A stretch of DNA of 64,000 nt from an uncultured Lachnospiraceae bacterium (lineage in GTDB: Bacteria > Bacillota > Clostridia > Lachnospirales > Lachnospiraceae): contig USGU01000004.1 of the NCBI GenBank assembly GCA_900554415.1, positions 36,264-100,263 on the forward strand, written 5' to 3'. How positions within the stretch are numbered: the first letter of the stretch is position 1; every line of letters starts with the position of its first letter. A program made the translations under genes and the position numbers. The notes beneath the pieces are model-generated. The model did no database searches and was not told where the DNA came from. It saw nothing but the letters and a program-made list of their open reading frames with translations. Below are positions 52,687 through 61,764 of this stretch, in pieces.

Positions 52687-53313
52687 TTAGCGAATTTGTT
52701 CTAACACAATCTTATATGCCCGTTCCTTCAGCTCCTGCCCTTCCCGAATCAAATCGTCCGCACACTGGATTAATTGCTTTGCCCTCTCCTGATTCTTCAT
52801 CATTCCCGCATTAATATACACATTCAGTGATGCGCCTTCCAGTGCGGCCTGTGCAAACAAAACTCCGGTTCCCACATCACTAATCGCAAGTCTGCTGCCC
52901 TTATCAGAGAGTTCATCTAAGATTTTTATCACTTTCAGAATGGTTTTCATCATTTGGATTGGCAGTGCACTTGCCCCATAAAGGGCTTCTTCCATGACCT
53001 TTGCTTTATAAGCCTGTTCTTCCTCTGTATTCTTTGGAAGCCGGTAAGCTTCTGCCAGTGGAAGAAACGCTTCCGCATCCTTATCTACGAGCTGTATCAG
53101 TTCTTCCTGTAATTCTTGTAACTGTCCTTTTAATGCTTTCACCTCGTCTTCTACAGCCGCATATTTCTTCTTTCCGATTGTCAGATTGGAAACCATGCTT
53201 CCAAGTGCTGCCGCAAAAGCACCCACTGCCGCAGAAGCACCACCGCCGCCCGGCACCGGGTCCCCGGATGCCAGTTTACTCAGAAATTCAATTGTCGTAT
53301 TCTCTAATAACAT
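52687..53313 (-). CDS. fchA: Cyclodeaminase/cyclohydrolase family protein (FchA-like methenyl-THF cyclohydrolase)
   Basis: 208 residues, all helical. TIEFLSKLASGDPVPGGGGA and SAAVGAFAAALGSMVSNLTI form the family N-terminus, and ISDVGTGVLFAQAALEGASL the C-terminal signature with the catalytic aspartate region. The family includes formimino-THF cyclodeaminase and FchA. Next to folD, and without a formiminotransferase, the methenyl-THF cyclohydrolase role is most likely. The gap to folD is 65 bases on the same strand. Confidence 0.87.
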   Translation of the reverse strand: MLLENTTIEFLSKLASGDPVPGGGGASAAVGAFAAALGSMVSNLTIGKKKYAAVEDEVKALKGQLQELQEELIQLVDKDAEAFLPLAEAYRLPKNTEEEQAYKAKVMEEALYGASALPIQMMKTILKVIKILDELSDKGSRLAISDVGTGVLFAQAALEGASLNVYINAGMMKNQERAKQLIQCADDLIREGQELKERAYKIVLEQIR

Positions 53314-53333
53314 ACACCTGCTCCTTGTTCTGC

Positions 53334-54728
53334 TTATTCTGTTTTCTTCTCTTCTGCCTCTTTTTCTTCATCCTGTTTCTGGACTTTTGGTATCATCTCT
53401 TTTTTATACTGCCCTTTATCATCTACATAACTTTTCTCACTATAATACTCTGATGGTACTGGCAGATTCTTCTTCTCCAGCCGTCTTTCGGCTATCATTC
53501 CAATGATATAGAAAATTACCGCAAAGGTCGGAACACCCATAATCATTCCTACAAATCCAAAGAGGCCCCCTCCAACTAAAATGGAGAACAGTACCCAGAA
53601 GGGGGTAAGTCCTGTCGAATCTCCCAGAATATGAGGTCCAATTATATTTCCATCTGCCTGCTGTAAAATCAAGATAAAAATCAAGAAATAAAGTCCCATC
53701 TTCGGGTCAGCAAGAGTAATTAAAATGGCACTCGGAATAGCTCCAATATATGGACCAAAAAATGGAATTACATTCGTAACCCCCACAACAACGCTTACCA
53801 GCAAAGTATAAGGCATTCTTAAAATCGACAGTCCGATGAAACACAATACTCCGATAATTGCGGAATCTATGATTTTACCAATGATAAATCCACCAAAAAT
53901 TTCGTTGCTCTTTTTTGTCAGATGAAGCAGCATATTGGCATGGTCATTTGACAGAAATGCATAAGTCAGTTTTTTCGTCTGGGAAGTAAACCGTTCCTTT
54001 CCATAAAGAACATACACGGAAACAATCAGACCCAAAACAAAATTTACAAATTCGCCCACTAATCCGACAATTCCAACTGTCACATTAGACATAATCGTAT
54101 TAATCTGTGTCATGAAATCATTACGGAACCAATTCTGGAACACATTCGTTCCTTCTTCAACCGCATTTTTAACAATCACTCCGATGGTGCTGTCTTGATT
54201 CTGAATATTTTCCACATGGCTGACCATCTCATTAATCTGTCCCGGAAGCGTCAGAAGCAAATCGCGGATACTCTTATACAATTCCGGAATCAGCATATTG
54301 CAAAGAGCAACAATCAATGCAATCAGAAAGAGTAGTGCCGCTACAATCCCCATGGTGCGGGACAGCTTCTTTGCCTTTTCCGATGACATCTTCTTTTCCA
54401 GCACCGGCACCATCTTACTGTCCACAAATTTGATAATCGGATTCAGCAGATATGCCAGAGCCAGCCCATATATAACAGGCTTAAGCACATCCACAACCTT
54501 ACTCACCAGACTTGTAATCATGTCAATTCGAAGCAGTGCAAAATAAAAAACTACACACGCTACAATGACCAGAAAATAAGTCATTCCATTACTGAACTGT
54601 TGTCTGATTTTCGATGGTCCCTTATTGCCAAACTGCGGGCGTTTCGAATAATAAGGTATGTACTCTTCCTGTGTCTGTTTCTCAGTCTTCTGTTCTTCTG
54701 CCGCTTTTTTTTCTTCCATTTCCGTCAC
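53334..54728 (-). CDS. AI-2E (UPF0118/YhhT) family permease
   Basis: About 464 residues. A charged N-terminal tail (EMEEKKAAEEQKTEKQTQEE) precedes about seven to eight membrane helices. VVVGVTNVIPFFGPYIGAIP and QQADGNIIGPHILGDSTGLT are the family signatures. Members include TqsA and Na+/H+ antiporter-like proteins, so the substrate is uncertain. A GTG at 54728 with AGGAGG five bases upstream is the likely start; a TTG five codons earlier lies before that site. It ends 20 bases before the fchA start. Confidence 0.85.
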   Translation of the reverse strand: MTEMEEKKAAEEQKTEKQTQEEYIPYYSKRPQFGNKGPSKIRQQFSNGMTYFLVIVACVVFYFALLRIDMITSLVSKVVDVLKPVIYGLALAYLLNPIIKFVDSKMVPVLEKKMSSEKAKKLSRTMGIVAALLFLIALIVALCNMLIPELYKSIRDLLLTLPGQINEMVSHVENIQNQDSTIGVIVKNAVEEGTNVFQNWFRNDFMTQINTIMSNVTVGIVGLVGEFVNFVLGLIVSVYVLYGKERFTSQTKKLTYAFLSNDHANMLLHLTKKSNEIFGGFIIGKIIDSAIIGVLCFIGLSILRMPYTLLVSVVVGVTNVIPFFGPYIGAIPSAILITLADPKMGLYFLIFILILQQADGNIIGPHILGDSTGLTPFWVLFSILVGGGLFGFVGMIMGVPTFAVIFYIIGMIAERRLEKKNLPVPSEYYSEKSYVDDKGQYKKEMIPKVQKQDEEKEAEEKKTE

Positions 54729-54792
54729 CTTGTCCTCCTGCAATTACTTCTTACCATTATAACTATATTCCGCTTCTCTCGTCAACCGTTGT

Positions 54793-54842
54793 TAAAAAGG
54801 AGTCATACTTTCAGACATACACTGTCTGGTAGCATGACTCCC
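54793..54842 (-). terminator. Intrinsic terminator after the DUF1540 gene
   Basis: GGAGTCAT (54799-54806) pairs with ATGACTCC (54834-54841), with an inner CAGACA/TGTCTG stem, and is followed on the minus strand by five T. Confidence 0.85.
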
Positions 54843-54881
54843 TCATCTGCTTATTTGATTTTCTTTCTTTTCCTTACGGAA

Positions 54882-55202
54882 TTAACAACCACACGTAAAG
54901 GTTGCACATTCTGTGTCACCACAATGACAGGCCTGGCCGCCTTCCACGCTGATTTTACCTGCATGGCACTGACATTTTTCATTGTATTTACATCCGGTCG
55001 CCTGACATTCAACCTTTGAGGTCGGCTGTCCTTCGTGAATCGCATTGGTTGTATACGTCCCTGATTTTCTTTCTTCAAAGCTGTCACAACTTGTTTCTTC
55101 CGGTGTTCTTGCAGAACTTCCACCTACGCGGATTTCTCCTAAATCACAATAAAAATCCTGATTGTGCATACAGGTCTGAACTGTACATTTTAATTCTGGC
55201 AT
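54882..55202 (-). CDS. DUF1540 protein, two cysteine-rich repeats
   Basis: 106 residues. Two copies of the DUF1540 pattern are seen: LKCTVQTCMHNQDFYCDLGE with ETSCDSF, and VECQATGCKYNEKCQCHAGK with DTECATFTC. Each carries four cysteines, probably for metal binding. In clostridia such proteins are common and some are found in spores, but no function is proven. It has its own terminator and lies between the SEC-C gene and the AI-2E permease. Confidence 0.85.
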   Translation of the reverse strand: MPELKCTVQTCMHNQDFYCDLGEIRVGGSSARTPEETSCDSFEERKSGTYTTNAIHEGQPTSKVECQATGCKYNEKCQCHAGKISVEGGQACHCGDTECATFTCGC

Positions 55203-55266
55203 AATAAATCCTCCTCTTTATCCAAAGTCAGTTTTATTATGCTCAGATTTTTTCTGTTTATTCTTT

Positions 55267-55776
55267 TTATTTATTTTTTCCGCAGCACTTCTTATATTTC
55301 TTTCCGCTTCCGCATGGACATGGATCATTTGGATATACCTTGTGTTCTACGTGTACGGTACGGGAATTCTTCTGTTCTTTGTATAATTCTTTTCTCTTTT
55401 CTTCTGTGAAAATGCTGTCCCACTGTGGCAGTTCATATAACCAGTCTGCCTTTGCATCTACCATGTTCTTGTAAAGAAGTTCTTTGTCAAATACCAGATT
55501 CACTTCTGTATCTTCATCCATTGTCTCAATTGGGTTTGCAACCTTCAGACTGTCATTGATACCATCTAAGAAACCTGTCATTGTAAATACTTCAATACCA
55601 TACTTTTCAGCAAGTTCTTTTATGGTTCCTCTTACTTCTTCATCCGGATTGGTGAGAAGCTTTTCATAAATTCCTTTTTCAATCTGAAAATAAGTTCCCC
55701 AGAATTTCTGAAGAGAAGCTCTGTCTGCTTCCTGTGAGTAAGCGGTCTCTCTCCATTTTTCTAACAATGTGCTCAT
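55267..55776 (-). CDS. SEC-C metal-binding domain protein
   Basis: 169 residues. The C-terminal NDPCPCGSGKKYKKCCGKNK is the SEC-C zinc motif (CxC...CC), shared with the C-terminus of SecA. The N-terminal 130 residues (TLLEKWRETAYSQEADRASL) form a helical domain I do not recognise in detail. Such stand-alone proteins may help protein quality control or ribosome-linked processes. It is monocistronic by spacing. Confidence 0.85.
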   Translation of the reverse strand: MSTLLEKWRETAYSQEADRASLQKFWGTYFQIEKGIYEKLLTNPDEEVRGTIKELAEKYGIEVFTMTGFLDGINDSLKVANPIETMDEDTEVNLVFDKELLYKNMVDAKADWLYELPQWDSIFTEEKRKELYKEQKNSRTVHVEHKVYPNDPCPCGSGKKYKKCCGKNK

Positions 55777-56199
55777 ATTTAAAATCTCCTTTTATTCTTA
55801 TGTTACTCTGTATATCATACAGCATTTTTCTGTTGTTTGCAAAGTATTTTTTTCCTCCTCTCTTTTCTTTTGTCTTCTATCCAGATATTCTTCTATTGAA
55901 ATCGGTTTTCTTCCGTTATTTTCTTTTTTCTGTAGTTCCATAGCTGGCCTCCTTCTGATTTACCGGCTTTCCACTTACGGGAAATACCAACATTAACATT
56001 TTATGATGGTACTCTTCAAATATTCCTTTTTTCTGACTTTATCATGGAATTATGTGCAACTTGTGACTGTGTGCTGAAGACTTTATAACTAATTTCTTAA
56101 TAATTTCTAATTGACATTACTGCGCTCTTCTACTACACTAAATTCATGACGTTAATAAGGTCAGAAGAGATTTTATCCCATATAGAAAGGATGATAGAC
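55777..56199. other. Intergenic region between the SEC-C and asnA genes
   Basis: 423 AT-rich bases with no convincing gene. It holds the asnA promoter (56111-56139) and a 54-base asnA leader. I looked for a T-box (tRNA-Asn) leader in the upstream part and saw neither the T-box core nor a terminator-like hairpin. The short reading frames at 55734-55996 look like noise from T-rich DNA. Confidence 0.6.
56111..56139 (+). promoter_or_regulatory. Predicted promoter of asnA
   Basis: -35 TTGACA (56111-56116, perfect), 17-base spacer, -10 TACACT (56134-56139). Start near 56,146. Confidence 0.65.
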
Positions 56200-57210
56200 A
56201 TGCAGCATTTACTGATACCAGAGAATTATCATTCTCCGCTTACCATTCGGGAAACAGAAGTTGCAATCAAGGAAGTCAAAGACCATTTTGAACGTGCCCT
56301 TGCAAAATCATTACACTTAACACGTGTATCTGCCCCTCTTTTTGTTCGCCCGGAGTCCGGACTGAACGATAACTTGAATGGTGTAGAACGCCCCGTTGCA
56401 TTTGGCGTAAAAGAACAAGATGACAAAGAAGTGGAGATTGTACATTCTCTCGCAAAATGGAAACGCTACGCTCTGAAGCGTTATGGTTTCCATTCGGGTG
56501 AAGGACTTTACACAGATATGAGTGCTATTCGTCGTGATGAAGACACCGATAATATCCACTCTATTTATGTGGACCAGTGGGACTGGGAAAAAGTAATTTC
56601 AAAAGAAGAACGGAATACCGAGACTCTGGAATACACGGTAAATAAGGTTTACAGCGCACTGAAAGACACGGAAGAATTTATGTCACGCCGTTATAATTAC
56701 ATCAATCCGATTCTTCCGGATGATATTACCTTTATCACCTCTCAGGAACTGGAAACCATGTATCCTGACAAGACACCAAAAGAAAGAGAATACCACTTTG
56801 CCAAGGCAAAAGGAGCCATTTTCATCAAACAGATTGGAAAAACTCTTGCCTCTGGTGAGAGACATGATGGCCGGGCTCCTGACTATGATGACTGGGAATT
56901 AAACGGTGACATTATCGTGTATTACCCGGTTCTCGATATTGCACTGGAACTTTCTTCGATGGGTATTCGTGTAGATGAAGATGCGTTAAGAAAACAGCTC
57001 AAAGCTGCAGACTGCGAAGACCGTGCTGAGCTCGATTTTCAAAAAGCTCTGTTAAACGGTGAGCTTCCTTACACAGTAGGAGGCGGAATCGGACAGTCCC
57101 GTATCTGTATGTTCTATCTTCGCAAAGCTCATATCGGTGAAGTACAGTCTTCTATCTGGCCCGAAGATGTATTAGATGAAACCGCAAAAGCAGGCATTCA
57201 GCTTTTGTAA
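56200..57210 (+). CDS. asnA: Aspartate-ammonia ligase (asparagine synthetase A)
   Basis: About 336 residues, a class II aminoacyl-tRNA-synthetase-like fold. It makes asparagine from aspartate, ammonia and ATP. The start MQHLLIPENYHSPLTIRETE is canonical and has an AAAGGA site; the longer upstream frame lies in the leader. HLTRVSAPLFVRPESGLNDN, LNGVERPVAF and TVGGGIGQSRICMFYLRKAH are the diagnostic blocks. Monocistronic. Confidence 0.96.
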   Translation: MQHLLIPENYHSPLTIRETEVAIKEVKDHFERALAKSLHLTRVSAPLFVRPESGLNDNLNGVERPVAFGVKEQDDKEVEIVHSLAKWKRYALKRYGFHSGEGLYTDMSAIRRDEDTDNIHSIYVDQWDWEKVISKEERNTETLEYTVNKVYSALKDTEEFMSRRYNYINPILPDDITFITSQELETMYPDKTPKEREYHFAKAKGAIFIKQIGKTLASGERHDGRAPDYDDWELNGDIIVYYPVLDIALELSSMGIRVDEDALRKQLKAADCEDRAELDFQKALLNGELPYTVGGGIGQSRICMFYLRKAHIGEVQSSIWPEDVLDETAKAGIQLL

Positions 57211-57224
57211 TACTTTACAGCACA

Positions 57225-57261
57225 AAAAAGACATTGTTTCTACAAGAAACAATGTCTTTTT
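57225..57261. terminator. Bidirectional terminator between asnA and the lipoprotein gene
   Basis: A perfect 17-base inverted repeat (57225-57241 and 57245-57261) with a three-base loop; its A and T runs make it usable on both strands. Confidence 0.9.
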
Positions 57262-57297
57262 GCATTAACAAATTCAAACTAAACCAACAGATAATTC

Positions 57298-57951
57298 TTA
57301 TTCAGCCAAATCGCCAAGATCAATCAGCGCATCATCCAATGCTGTGTAATCTGCCTCTGGAATCTCATACACATCATCGTTATTTACAACATGTACTGTC
57401 ACTGTGACTGGATCTCCATAAGAAGCAGAAGCCATATTTGCTTTTACAAGTTCTAACAGCTTTTCGCAAACCCACTGCTGAAGATCATCATCTGTCAATT
57501 CTTCACCGGCACTTTCTTTCTCAGCACCATATTCTTCTGCATCTGCAAGAAGCTGGTCTAAAATTCCGTCAAATACGCCTGTCACTGGAGTAATCTCTAC
57601 ATCTACCGTATAGTTATCTCCATCTTCTTTTGCTTCTTTGACATCATACTTCGTCATCTTCATCAAATCAGCAAAAAATGTACGATACTGTTCAAGTAAC
57701 GATTCATCTGTAATTCCAATGGAAGCCATATCGTCTACCATTGCCTGAAGATTGTCCTCATAATCCTGAGTTGCTTCTTCCTCAGTTCTTCCTGTCAGTT
57801 CCATGTACTTGTCCTTTTCCCCTTTGGTCAGTACATCCAGACAGGACTGCACATAGCTGCTTGCATCGAACTTGCTTCCTGAACAGGCGGTCATTGCAAC
57901 CATAAGTACCGCCATCACAAGTGCAACAAGTGCTTTCTTTGTGTGTTTCAT
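57298..57951 (-). CDS. Putative lipoprotein, unknown function
   Basis: About 217 residues. The signal peptide MKHTKKALVALVMAVLMVAM ends in the lipobox MTAC, so the mature protein should carry a lipid on that cysteine and sit on the outer face of the membrane. The mature part is acidic (DASSYVQSCLDVLTKGEKDK, TVDVEITPVTGVFDGILDQL) and resembles the DUF5105-like lipoproteins of Clostridia, but I am not certain. The start at 57951 has AGGAGG eight bases upstream. It follows purA by about 100 bases. Confidence 0.75.
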   Translation of the reverse strand: MKHTKKALVALVMAVLMVAMTACSGSKFDASSYVQSCLDVLTKGEKDKYMELTGRTEEEATQDYEDNLQAMVDDMASIGITDESLLEQYRTFFADLMKMTKYDVKEAKEDGDNYTVDVEITPVTGVFDGILDQLLADAEEYGAEKESAGEELTDDDLQQWVCEKLLELVKANMASASYGDPVTVTVHVVNNDDVYEIPEADYTALDDALIDLGDLAE

Positions 57952-58048
57952 AATCACTACCTCCTTTTTGTTAGATACCGCATCGTAAAGTCACTATTCT
58001 GTCTGCTCAGATGCAGACAAAATCCACCTATTGACACTGGCAAGTATA

Positions 58049-59326
58049 TTATTTTCTAAAAATAATATCATGTCTTCCAGGACCATTGGATACCATAGTG
58101 ATAGGGAATCCAATTTCCTTTTCAATAAATTCGATGTAGTTTCTGCAATTTTCCGGAAGTTCTTCATATTTCTTAATTCCACGGATATCGCACTTCCATC
58201 CCGGTAATTTTTTAATCACTGGTTTTGCTTTTTCAAGGAGATGTGTTGCAGGGAATTCTGTAGTCACTTCGCCATCAATCTCATATCCGACACATACCGG
58301 GATTTCATCCAAATATCCCAGTACATCGACAACGGTAAATGCAACATCTGTTGCCCCCTGAAGACGGCATCCATATTTGGAAGCAACACAGTCAAACCAT
58401 CCCATACGTCTAGGACGACCTGTCGTTGCACCGAATTCTCCACCGTCACCACCGCGTTTTCTGAGTTCGTCTGCTTCGTCACCAAAAATTTCACTTACAA
58501 ATGCACCAGCTCCTACTGCACTTGAGTATGCTTTACAAACTGTAATAATCTTCTTAATTTCATACGGTGGAATTCCTGCTCCGATTGCGCCATAAGCTGC
58601 AAGTGTGGAAGAAGAAGTTACCATTGGATAAATTCCATGATCTGGGTCCTTGAGTGTTCCAAGCTGACCTTCTAACAGAATTTCCTTTCCTTCTTTTAAT
58701 GCTTCTGCAAGATAAGCAGATACATTGCACACATATGGTGAAATCATCTCTCTGTATTCTACCAGTTCTTTATACAGGTCTTCCGGGTCAATTGCCGGTT
58801 TATGATACAAATGCTCTAACAGAACATTCTTCTGTTCTGCTACGCGTGCTGCCTTTTCCTTCAACAGCTCGTCATCAAAAAGTTCGCTTACCTGAAAACC
58901 AATTTTTGCATATTTATCTGAATAAAATGGTGCGATTCCGGACTTTGTAGAACCGAATGACTTTCCACCAAGTCGTTCTTCTTCATATGCATCAAAGTTC
59001 TTGTGGTATGACATTACCATCTGCGCTCTGTCTGATACTAAAATCTTTGGAGTCGGCACACCTCTGTCTACCAGAGACTGAATCTCTTTTACCAGCACCG
59101 GAATATCAAGTGCAACACCATTTCCGATAACACTGGTTGTATGTCCGTAAAACACTCCGGAAGGTAATGTGTGAAGTGCAAACTTTCCATAATCGTTAAT
59201 GATGGTATGTCCTGCATTTGCTCCACCCTGGAAACGGATGATAATGTCTGCTTTCTCTGCAAGCATATCTGTAATCTTTCCTTTTCCTTCGTCGCCCCAA
59301 TTTGCACCTACAACTGCCTTAACCAT
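58049..59326 (-). CDS. purA: Adenylosuccinate synthase
   Basis: About 425 residues. It joins IMP and aspartate with GTP in AMP synthesis. MVKAVVGANWGDEGKGKITD is the N-terminal catalytic loop; RFQGGANAGHTI holds the catalytic histidine; GATTGRPRRMGWFDCV is the IMP-binding block. The start at 59326 has AGGAGGAATT; an ATG six codons upstream is less well placed. No other purine genes are adjacent. Confidence 0.96.
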   Translation of the reverse strand: MVKAVVGANWGDEGKGKITDMLAEKADIIIRFQGGANAGHTIINDYGKFALHTLPSGVFYGHTTSVIGNGVALDIPVLVKEIQSLVDRGVPTPKILVSDRAQMVMSYHKNFDAYEEERLGGKSFGSTKSGIAPFYSDKYAKIGFQVSELFDDELLKEKAARVAEQKNVLLEHLYHKPAIDPEDLYKELVEYREMISPYVCNVSAYLAEALKEGKEILLEGQLGTLKDPDHGIYPMVTSSSTLAAYGAIGAGIPPYEIKKIITVCKAYSSAVGAGAFVSEIFGDEADELRKRGGDGGEFGATTGRPRRMGWFDCVASKYGCRLQGATDVAFTVVDVLGYLDEIPVCVGYEIDGEVTTEFPATHLLEKAKPVIKKLPGWKCDIRGIKKYEELPENCRNYIEFIEKEIGFPITMVSNGPGRHDIIFRK

Positions 59327-59392
59327 AACAATTCCTCCTGTCATGTCTATATGTTTTTTGTTTTCTTTTGATTCAAAATAAATCCAGATTGA

Positions 59393-59421
59393 ATTATACT
59401 ACTTTTTTTCCCAGATGTATA
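59393..59421 (-). promoter_or_regulatory. Predicted promoter of purA
   Basis: Minus strand: -35 TATACA (59421-59416), 17-base spacer, perfect -10 TATAAT (59398-59393). The leader is about 60 bases and shows no riboswitch-like structure that I could recognise. Confidence 0.6.
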
Positions 59422-59455
59422 CTGTTATTTTTAAAAGTTAAATTCTGCCTTTTCT

Positions 59456-61057
59456 CTACATCAAAGGCGCAATCAGACGTAATATCTGTCCGTAAAGTTT
59501 CACAAATAATGTACGCTCTCTTACCTCTATCAGCGAAACCTTGTGACATTTTGCTTTCGTTCTCTGAAAATCCCGTTCAATATCATATACCACCGGATTG
59601 TGATAAATGAAAACACCACATTCAAAATGATGAAACAGGCTTCGATAATCCAGATTAATCGTACCCACCGTAGCGGTATCATCGTCTGACGTAAAAATCT
59701 TCGCATGCACAAATCCAGGTGTATATTCAAAAATTTGCACACCGCTTTCTATAAGTTCTTCATAGTATGTCTTTGCCAGATAGAATGCATATGGCTTGTC
59801 TGGTATACCCGGCATAATAATCTGCACTTCCACACCGCCTTTGGCTGCACGCTTCAGCGCATCTATCATATCATTGTCCAGAATCAGATATGGTGTCATA
59901 ATATGCACATATTTCTTGGCATGGTTCAAAATATGGAAATAAACCTCTGCTCCTACATTTTCATTATCATACGGACTGTCTCCGTATGGAATCATGTAAC
60001 CATCTTCTCTGCGGAAGCCTCTTTGCTTCGGGGTAAGATAAAGAGAATAATCTTCCTTTGTGCGCTCCGTCACATTCCACATCTGCAGGAACATCATAGT
60101 GAAACTCTGCACTGCATCACCCTTCAGCATAATAGCTGTATCTTTCCAGTGTCCAAACCGTTCCTTCTGATTGATATACTCATCTGCTAGATTGACACCT
60201 CCGGTAAATGCTACCTTTCCATCAATCACACAAATCTTCCTGTGGTCACGATTGTTCTGACTGGTAGAAAGCACCGGCTTAATCTCCTCGAACTGCTTGC
60301 ACTTGATACCCATTCTGCGCAGTTTCTTCGGATAATCATACGGTAACAATGCCACACTGCACATTCCATCATACATAAAGCGTACTTCCACACCTTCCTG
60401 TACTTTCCTTTTCAGAATGTCCAGAATAGAATCCCACATGATTCCTTCTTCTACGATGAAATACTCCATAAAAATAAAATGCTCTGCCTTCTCCAGTTCC
60501 ACCAGCATGGCCTTAAACTTCTCTTCACCCAGAGGAAAATATTCTGCTGTCGTATTTCCATATGTCGGAAAGCCCACATATTTATATAAAAAGTAGGACA
60601 AATTCACATTGGCAAGCCTGCTGCTTCGCATCATCTGAATCACATCATCATTCTGCTTCATGTAAGGCTCTATTTCCCCTTGCAGCATCTCCAGACGCCT
60701 GCGCAACAGTTTCTTTCCAAACTCCAGCTTCGTATAAATATAAAAACCAACCCCGATTACAGGAACAACCATTACAAATATCAGCCAGGTCATCTTAAAT
60801 GAAGAACTTCCTTCTTCATTAATAATATAAATAACCGCCATAACAGATACCACTACGTAAATACCATATATATGGCTTTCATAATGCTGCATATAAGTAA
60901 GTGTAAACGCAAACAGCCCTATCTGGGCAAGCAACAGCAAAAGAATAACTGCGGTACGGCTGTAAACAATCCCAAACACCTTACTTTTCGCCTGTTTCTT
61001 TACTTTCTTCCCTACCTGGACACTTTTCTCCTTATATTCATTTAATTTTCCATCCAT
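59456..61057 (-). CDS. cls: Cardiolipin synthase (phospholipase D family)
   Basis: 533 residues. Two N-terminal membrane helices (about 33-55 and 64-80, then a third near 90-108) are followed by two HKD motifs: NRDHRKICVIDGKVAFTGGV and FVHAKIFTSDDDTATVGTIN. It condenses phosphatidylglycerol to cardiolipin. FGHWKDTAIMLKGDAVQSF and TPYLILDNDMIDALKRAAKG are further ClsA-like blocks. A basic N-terminal stretch (KKVKKQAKSK) precedes the first helix. Confidence 0.93.
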   Translation of the reverse strand: MDGKLNEYKEKSVQVGKKVKKQAKSKVFGIVYSRTAVILLLLLAQIGLFAFTLTYMQHYESHIYGIYVVVSVMAVIYIINEEGSSSFKMTWLIFVMVVPVIGVGFYIYTKLEFGKKLLRRRLEMLQGEIEPYMKQNDDVIQMMRSSRLANVNLSYFLYKYVGFPTYGNTTAEYFPLGEEKFKAMLVELEKAEHFIFMEYFIVEEGIMWDSILDILKRKVQEGVEVRFMYDGMCSVALLPYDYPKKLRRMGIKCKQFEEIKPVLSTSQNNRDHRKICVIDGKVAFTGGVNLADEYINQKERFGHWKDTAIMLKGDAVQSFTMMFLQMWNVTERTKEDYSLYLTPKQRGFRREDGYMIPYGDSPYDNENVGAEVYFHILNHAKKYVHIMTPYLILDNDMIDALKRAAKGGVEVQIIMPGIPDKPYAFYLAKTYYEELIESGVQIFEYTPGFVHAKIFTSDDDTATVGTINLDYRSLFHHFECGVFIYHNPVVYDIERDFQRTKAKCHKVSLIEVRERTLFVKLYGQILRLIAPLM

Positions 61058-61218
61058 GTATGGTTCCCCCTTTTTAGCTACGGTTATATCCTAACACATA
61101 ATTTTGCTTCTCACAATGACCCTCATCCCAACTTTTCCAACTCTTTATAAATATTTTACTTTTCCTTTTTATTAAAAAGTATTACAATAACTGTATGACA
61201 TCTGAAAGGAGAAAAATT

Positions 61219-61653
61219 ATGTCTAAACACACTGGAAAATTCCTCGCAGGTCTTGCTGCTGTCGGTGCAGTTGCTGCCGGCGCTTACTACTACTTTAAGA
61301 AAAAAACAGGAGACGATTTCGAGGATGAATTTAACGAAGATTTTGATGCAGAAGAATTTGAATTAGATGATGACCTTCGCGAAGCAGGTGAACGCGGATA
61401 TGTTTCTCTTACCCCAGGTAAAGAAGCAGCTCCTGCTGCTGAGAAGACAGAGGCAGAACAGACAGAAACACCTGCTGAAAGTGCAGGAAACTGTTCTTCT
61501 GAAAACGAGGCTTGCGGCTGTTCAGAAGGCTGCGACTGTTCTTCTAAAGACGAAACTTGCGGCTGTTCAGAAGAAAGTACTTCCTCCGAAGAAGGCTGCT
61601 GCTGTTCTGCAAGTGCTTCATCCGATGAAGCTGAGGAAAAATCAGAAGAATAA
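61219..61653 (+). CDS. Membrane-anchored, acidic, cysteine-rich protein of unknown function
   Basis: About 144 residues. After MSKHTGKFLAGLAAVGAVAA, a membrane or signal segment, come KKK and a highly acidic stretch (DDFEDEFNEDFDAEEFELDD). The C-terminal half is Ser/Glu rich with repeated CGC/CDC groups: ENEACGCSEGCDCSSKDETC and GCSEESTSSEEGCCCSAS. No family is recognised; it resembles small YtxH-like anchors with a metal-binding low-complexity tail. The start at 61219 has AAAGGAG. Followed by a terminator. Confidence 0.65.
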   Translation: MSKHTGKFLAGLAAVGAVAAGAYYYFKKKTGDDFEDEFNEDFDAEEFELDDDLREAGERGYVSLTPGKEAAPAAEKTEAEQTETPAESAGNCSSENEACGCSEGCDCSSKDETCGCSEESTSSEEGCCCSASASSDEAEEKSEE

Positions 61654-61665
61654 TTACGAAGTGCA

Positions 61666-61702
61666 AAAGAGGCATTGTCCATACAGGATAATGCCCCTTT
61701 TT
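61666..61702 (+). terminator. Intrinsic terminator after the Cys-rich protein gene
   Basis: GAGGCATTGTCC pairs with GGATAATGCCCC with mismatches around ATACA and is followed by five T. On the minus strand it is also followed by T, so it may serve the MATE gene too. Confidence 0.75.
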
Positions 61703-61764
61703 ATCGTTAATTATGTCAGAATTGAATTAAGCAAACTCTTTTTTCATTGCTTTATAACTCCTGT

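Noticed and set aside
55777..56145. Possible T-box leader for asnA
   Set aside because: The promoter lies only about 54 bases before the start codon; no T-box core or antiterminator was seen.
57990..58020. GTCTGC/GCAGAC hairpin between purA and the lipoprotein gene
   Set aside because: Only six base pairs and no T run on either strand, so I do not call a terminator.
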